A DNA stretch of 64,000 nt from CAZHYV01 sp964537055 (GTDB lineage: Bacteria; Myxococcota_A; Polyangia; Palsa-1104; JAEUJZ01): positions 1-64,000 of the forward strand of contig CAZHYV010000003.1 in NCBI GenBank assembly GCA_964537055.1. Direction: 5' to 3'. A program made the position numbers and the translations under genes. The notes below the pieces were generated by a model that did no database searches, was not told the origin of the DNA, and was given only the letters and a program-made list of their open reading frames with translations. Shown here piece after piece: positions 62,848 to 64,000 of the stretch (the stretch's first letter is position 1; each line of letters begins with the position of its first letter).

Positions 62848-63657
62848 ATGGAACATAAAATCACCCACGAACGAATTACACTTAAGGTACAAGATGGACT
62901 TCCTTCTCAACCCATGGGAGCTTATCTCGCCTATCCCTCTGAAAAAGGCCATTACCCAGGAATCTTGTTATTTATGGAGGTATTTGGGATTAACAGCCAT
63001 ATCCAAGATGTAGCAAACCGGATTGCCAGACAAGGGTATGTGGTGCTTGCTCCAGATTATTTTCACCGAGTCGCCCCAGGGATCGAGCTTACCTATGATC
63101 AAAAGGGCCTCGATGTAGGACTTCCTCTGATTGGGAAATTAAAACGAAATGAACTGGCTGCTGACGTGCAGGCGTCGATTTCCTACCTTCGCAGCCGGCA
63201 TGACACTACGCCTCGGTTAGGATCTATTGGGTTTTGTATCGGAGGCCACGTTGCTTATTTTGCGGCAACCCAATTCGATATTGCAGCGACGGCCTCTTTT
63301 TATGGGGGTGGACTTGCCGTGCCAGGGATGCTAGGAGAAGCCCAGCCGACCATGGATTTGGCCGAGGGAATTGCCAAACACCATGGGAAAATCTGCTGCT
63401 TTTTTGGGGGGCAGGACACGCACATTCCCAAGGAACACCGTGAGCAGATTGAACATGCTTTAAAAAAGGCGCACGTCCGCCACGAAGTGATTGTGTATCC
63501 CGAGGCCAACCACGGATTTTTCTGCGATCAACGAGCGGCGTTTCACGAGGCTTCTCGGAATGATGCGTGGAATCGAGTCTTGAGGCTGTTTCAAGATGAA
63601 CTAAAACGGGATGGGAGACAGACCTCTCAACCTGCGGCTGAGAAGGCTTATAGCTAA
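62848..63657 (+). CDS. Dienelactone hydrolase-family protein
   Basis: A 269-residue alpha/beta-hydrolase. The nucleophile is Cys in GSIGFCIGGHVAY, the acid Asp in FFGGQDTHIP, and the His in PEANHGFFCD; a Glu in MEVFGINSHI aligns with the enzyme's active-site Glu. Carboxymethylenebutenolidase activity on chloroaromatic intermediates is the type reaction, but relatives act on unknown esters. The upstream 213 bp holds no clear gene. Confidence 0.88.
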   Translation: MEHKITHERITLKVQDGLPSQPMGAYLAYPSEKGHYPGILLFMEVFGINSHIQDVANRIARQGYVVLAPDYFHRVAPGIELTYDQKGLDVGLPLIGKLKRNELAADVQASISYLRSRHDTTPRLGSIGFCIGGHVAYFAATQFDIAATASFYGGGLAVPGMLGEAQPTMDLAEGIAKHHGKICCFFGGQDTHIPKEHREQIEHALKKAHVRHEVIVYPEANHGFFCDQRAAFHEASRNDAWNRVLRLFQDELKRDGRQTSQPAAEKAYS

Positions 63658-63753
63658 GAGAGAGCCTGACAAGCATCCACAAAGCCTTTATCATGTAAGA
63701 GAGATGAAGGATGCTGCAGTAGGGTCACGCGGTAGATTTCCAGGGAAAATGCT

Positions 63754-64000
63754 TTAGTCTTTCTCCATAATCTCAATTTTTGTGATCTTTGTTCCTGGCG
63801 CTCTGGTACGGCTTGGATCGCGTTCAGGGATGGAAAGAACCACATTCATCCCTTGGCTTACTTTCCCAAAGACACTATGGCAACCATCCAGATGGGGGGT
63901 TGCCACATGTGTGATAAAGAACTGGCTCCCATTTGTGTTGGGTCCTGCATTGGCCATAGACAAAATTCCTGGGCCGGTGTGGCGGAGGGAGGGGTGAAAC
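63754..64000 (-). CDS. Cyclophilin-type peptidyl-prolyl isomerase, C-terminal part
   Basis: The frame runs off the window end on the minus strand. Visible residues begin FHPSLRHTGPGILSMANAG and continue through PNTNGSQFFITHVATPHLD and SVFGKVSQGMNVV, the classical cyclophilin core with the substrate-binding Gln/Phe pair. It catalyses cis-trans isomerisation of Xaa-Pro bonds in folding proteins. The N-terminal half and any signal peptide lie outside, so compartment is unknown. Confidence 0.92.
   Translation of the reverse strand, partial: FHPSLRHTGPGILSMANAGPNTNGSQFFITHVATPHLDGCHSVFGKVSQGMNVVLSIPERDPSRTRAPGTKITKIEIMEKD

Overview
The window is a 64-kb stretch of a Gram-negative bacterial chromosome. 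Evidence for the outer membrane is BamA, LolD, an OmpA-family protein, TolQ/TolR-type channel subunits and many lipobox signal peptides. Base composition looks moderately AT-leaning (not computed). Several families here are frequent in Myxococcota and related deltaproteobacterial lineages: a glycine-rich GGxGG protein, a lipoprotein of repeated WGxxxxxxWxVGxxG propeller units, a DUF790 nuclease-like protein, a degenerate FHA-GGDEF protein, and rpsO-pnp-dut order. A lower-GC, possibly host-associated member of that group is a reasonable inference, but I cannot fix the species from sequence alone. No rRNA, CRISPR array, complete insertion sequence or prophage was found. There are two tRNA genes.

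Layout. 1-315: a poly-C tract running into the end of a glycine-rich protein. 0.4-5.1 kb: a lipoprotein, then an operon (minus strand) of two paralogous CNNM/CBS proteins and miaB. 5.2-8.1 kb: two thioredoxin-fold proteins and a HAD phosphatase. 8.4 kb: tRNA-Leu(UAA). 8.5-13 kb: pgi, RNase Z, a ZIP metal transporter. 13-19 kb: a membrane protein, DUF790, a VanW lipoprotein, an aminotransferase, a GIN-repeat lipoprotein. 19-27 kb: PspA with a YbjN partner, a family-4 uracil-DNA glycosylase, a HEAT protein, an rRNA methyltransferase, an M18 aminopeptidase, a DUF2059 protein and hypotheticals. 27.4-28.3 kb: an 0.85-kb mini-island inserted at tRNA-Gly(GCC), carrying a DUF433/DUF5615 toxin-antitoxin-like pair between 42-bp direct repeats. 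29.4-33 kb: a translationally coupled set of HTH regulator, DMT exporter and ATP-grasp ligase that looks like a small uncharacterised biosynthetic unit. 33-41 kb: oxidoreductase, isochorismatase-like hydrolase and surface proteins, ending in a 14-repeat propeller lipoprotein. 42.2-46.6 kb: truB-rpsO-pnp-dut, the RNA and translation block. 46.6-52.8 kb: TlpA-like lipoprotein, yacG, exbB/tolQ, exbD/tolR, lolD and bamA, the envelope assembly block. 53-64 kb: small membrane protein, acyl-CoA dehydrogenase, polA, an LRR lipoprotein, GST, methyltransferase, FHA-GGDEF, dienelactone hydrolase and a cyclophilin cut by the window end.

The observations most worth following are the ATP-grasp/DMT/regulator cassette, the tRNA-Gly mini-island, a near-perfect 57-nt inverted repeat at 53495-53551, a hairpin that buries the truB ribosome-binding site, a Pol I with a degenerate proofreading domain and a tyrosine at the dNTP/ddNTP-selectivity position, a plant-receptor-like LRR cap on a bacterial lipoprotein, and an apparent A7-tract frameshift in the SDR gene.
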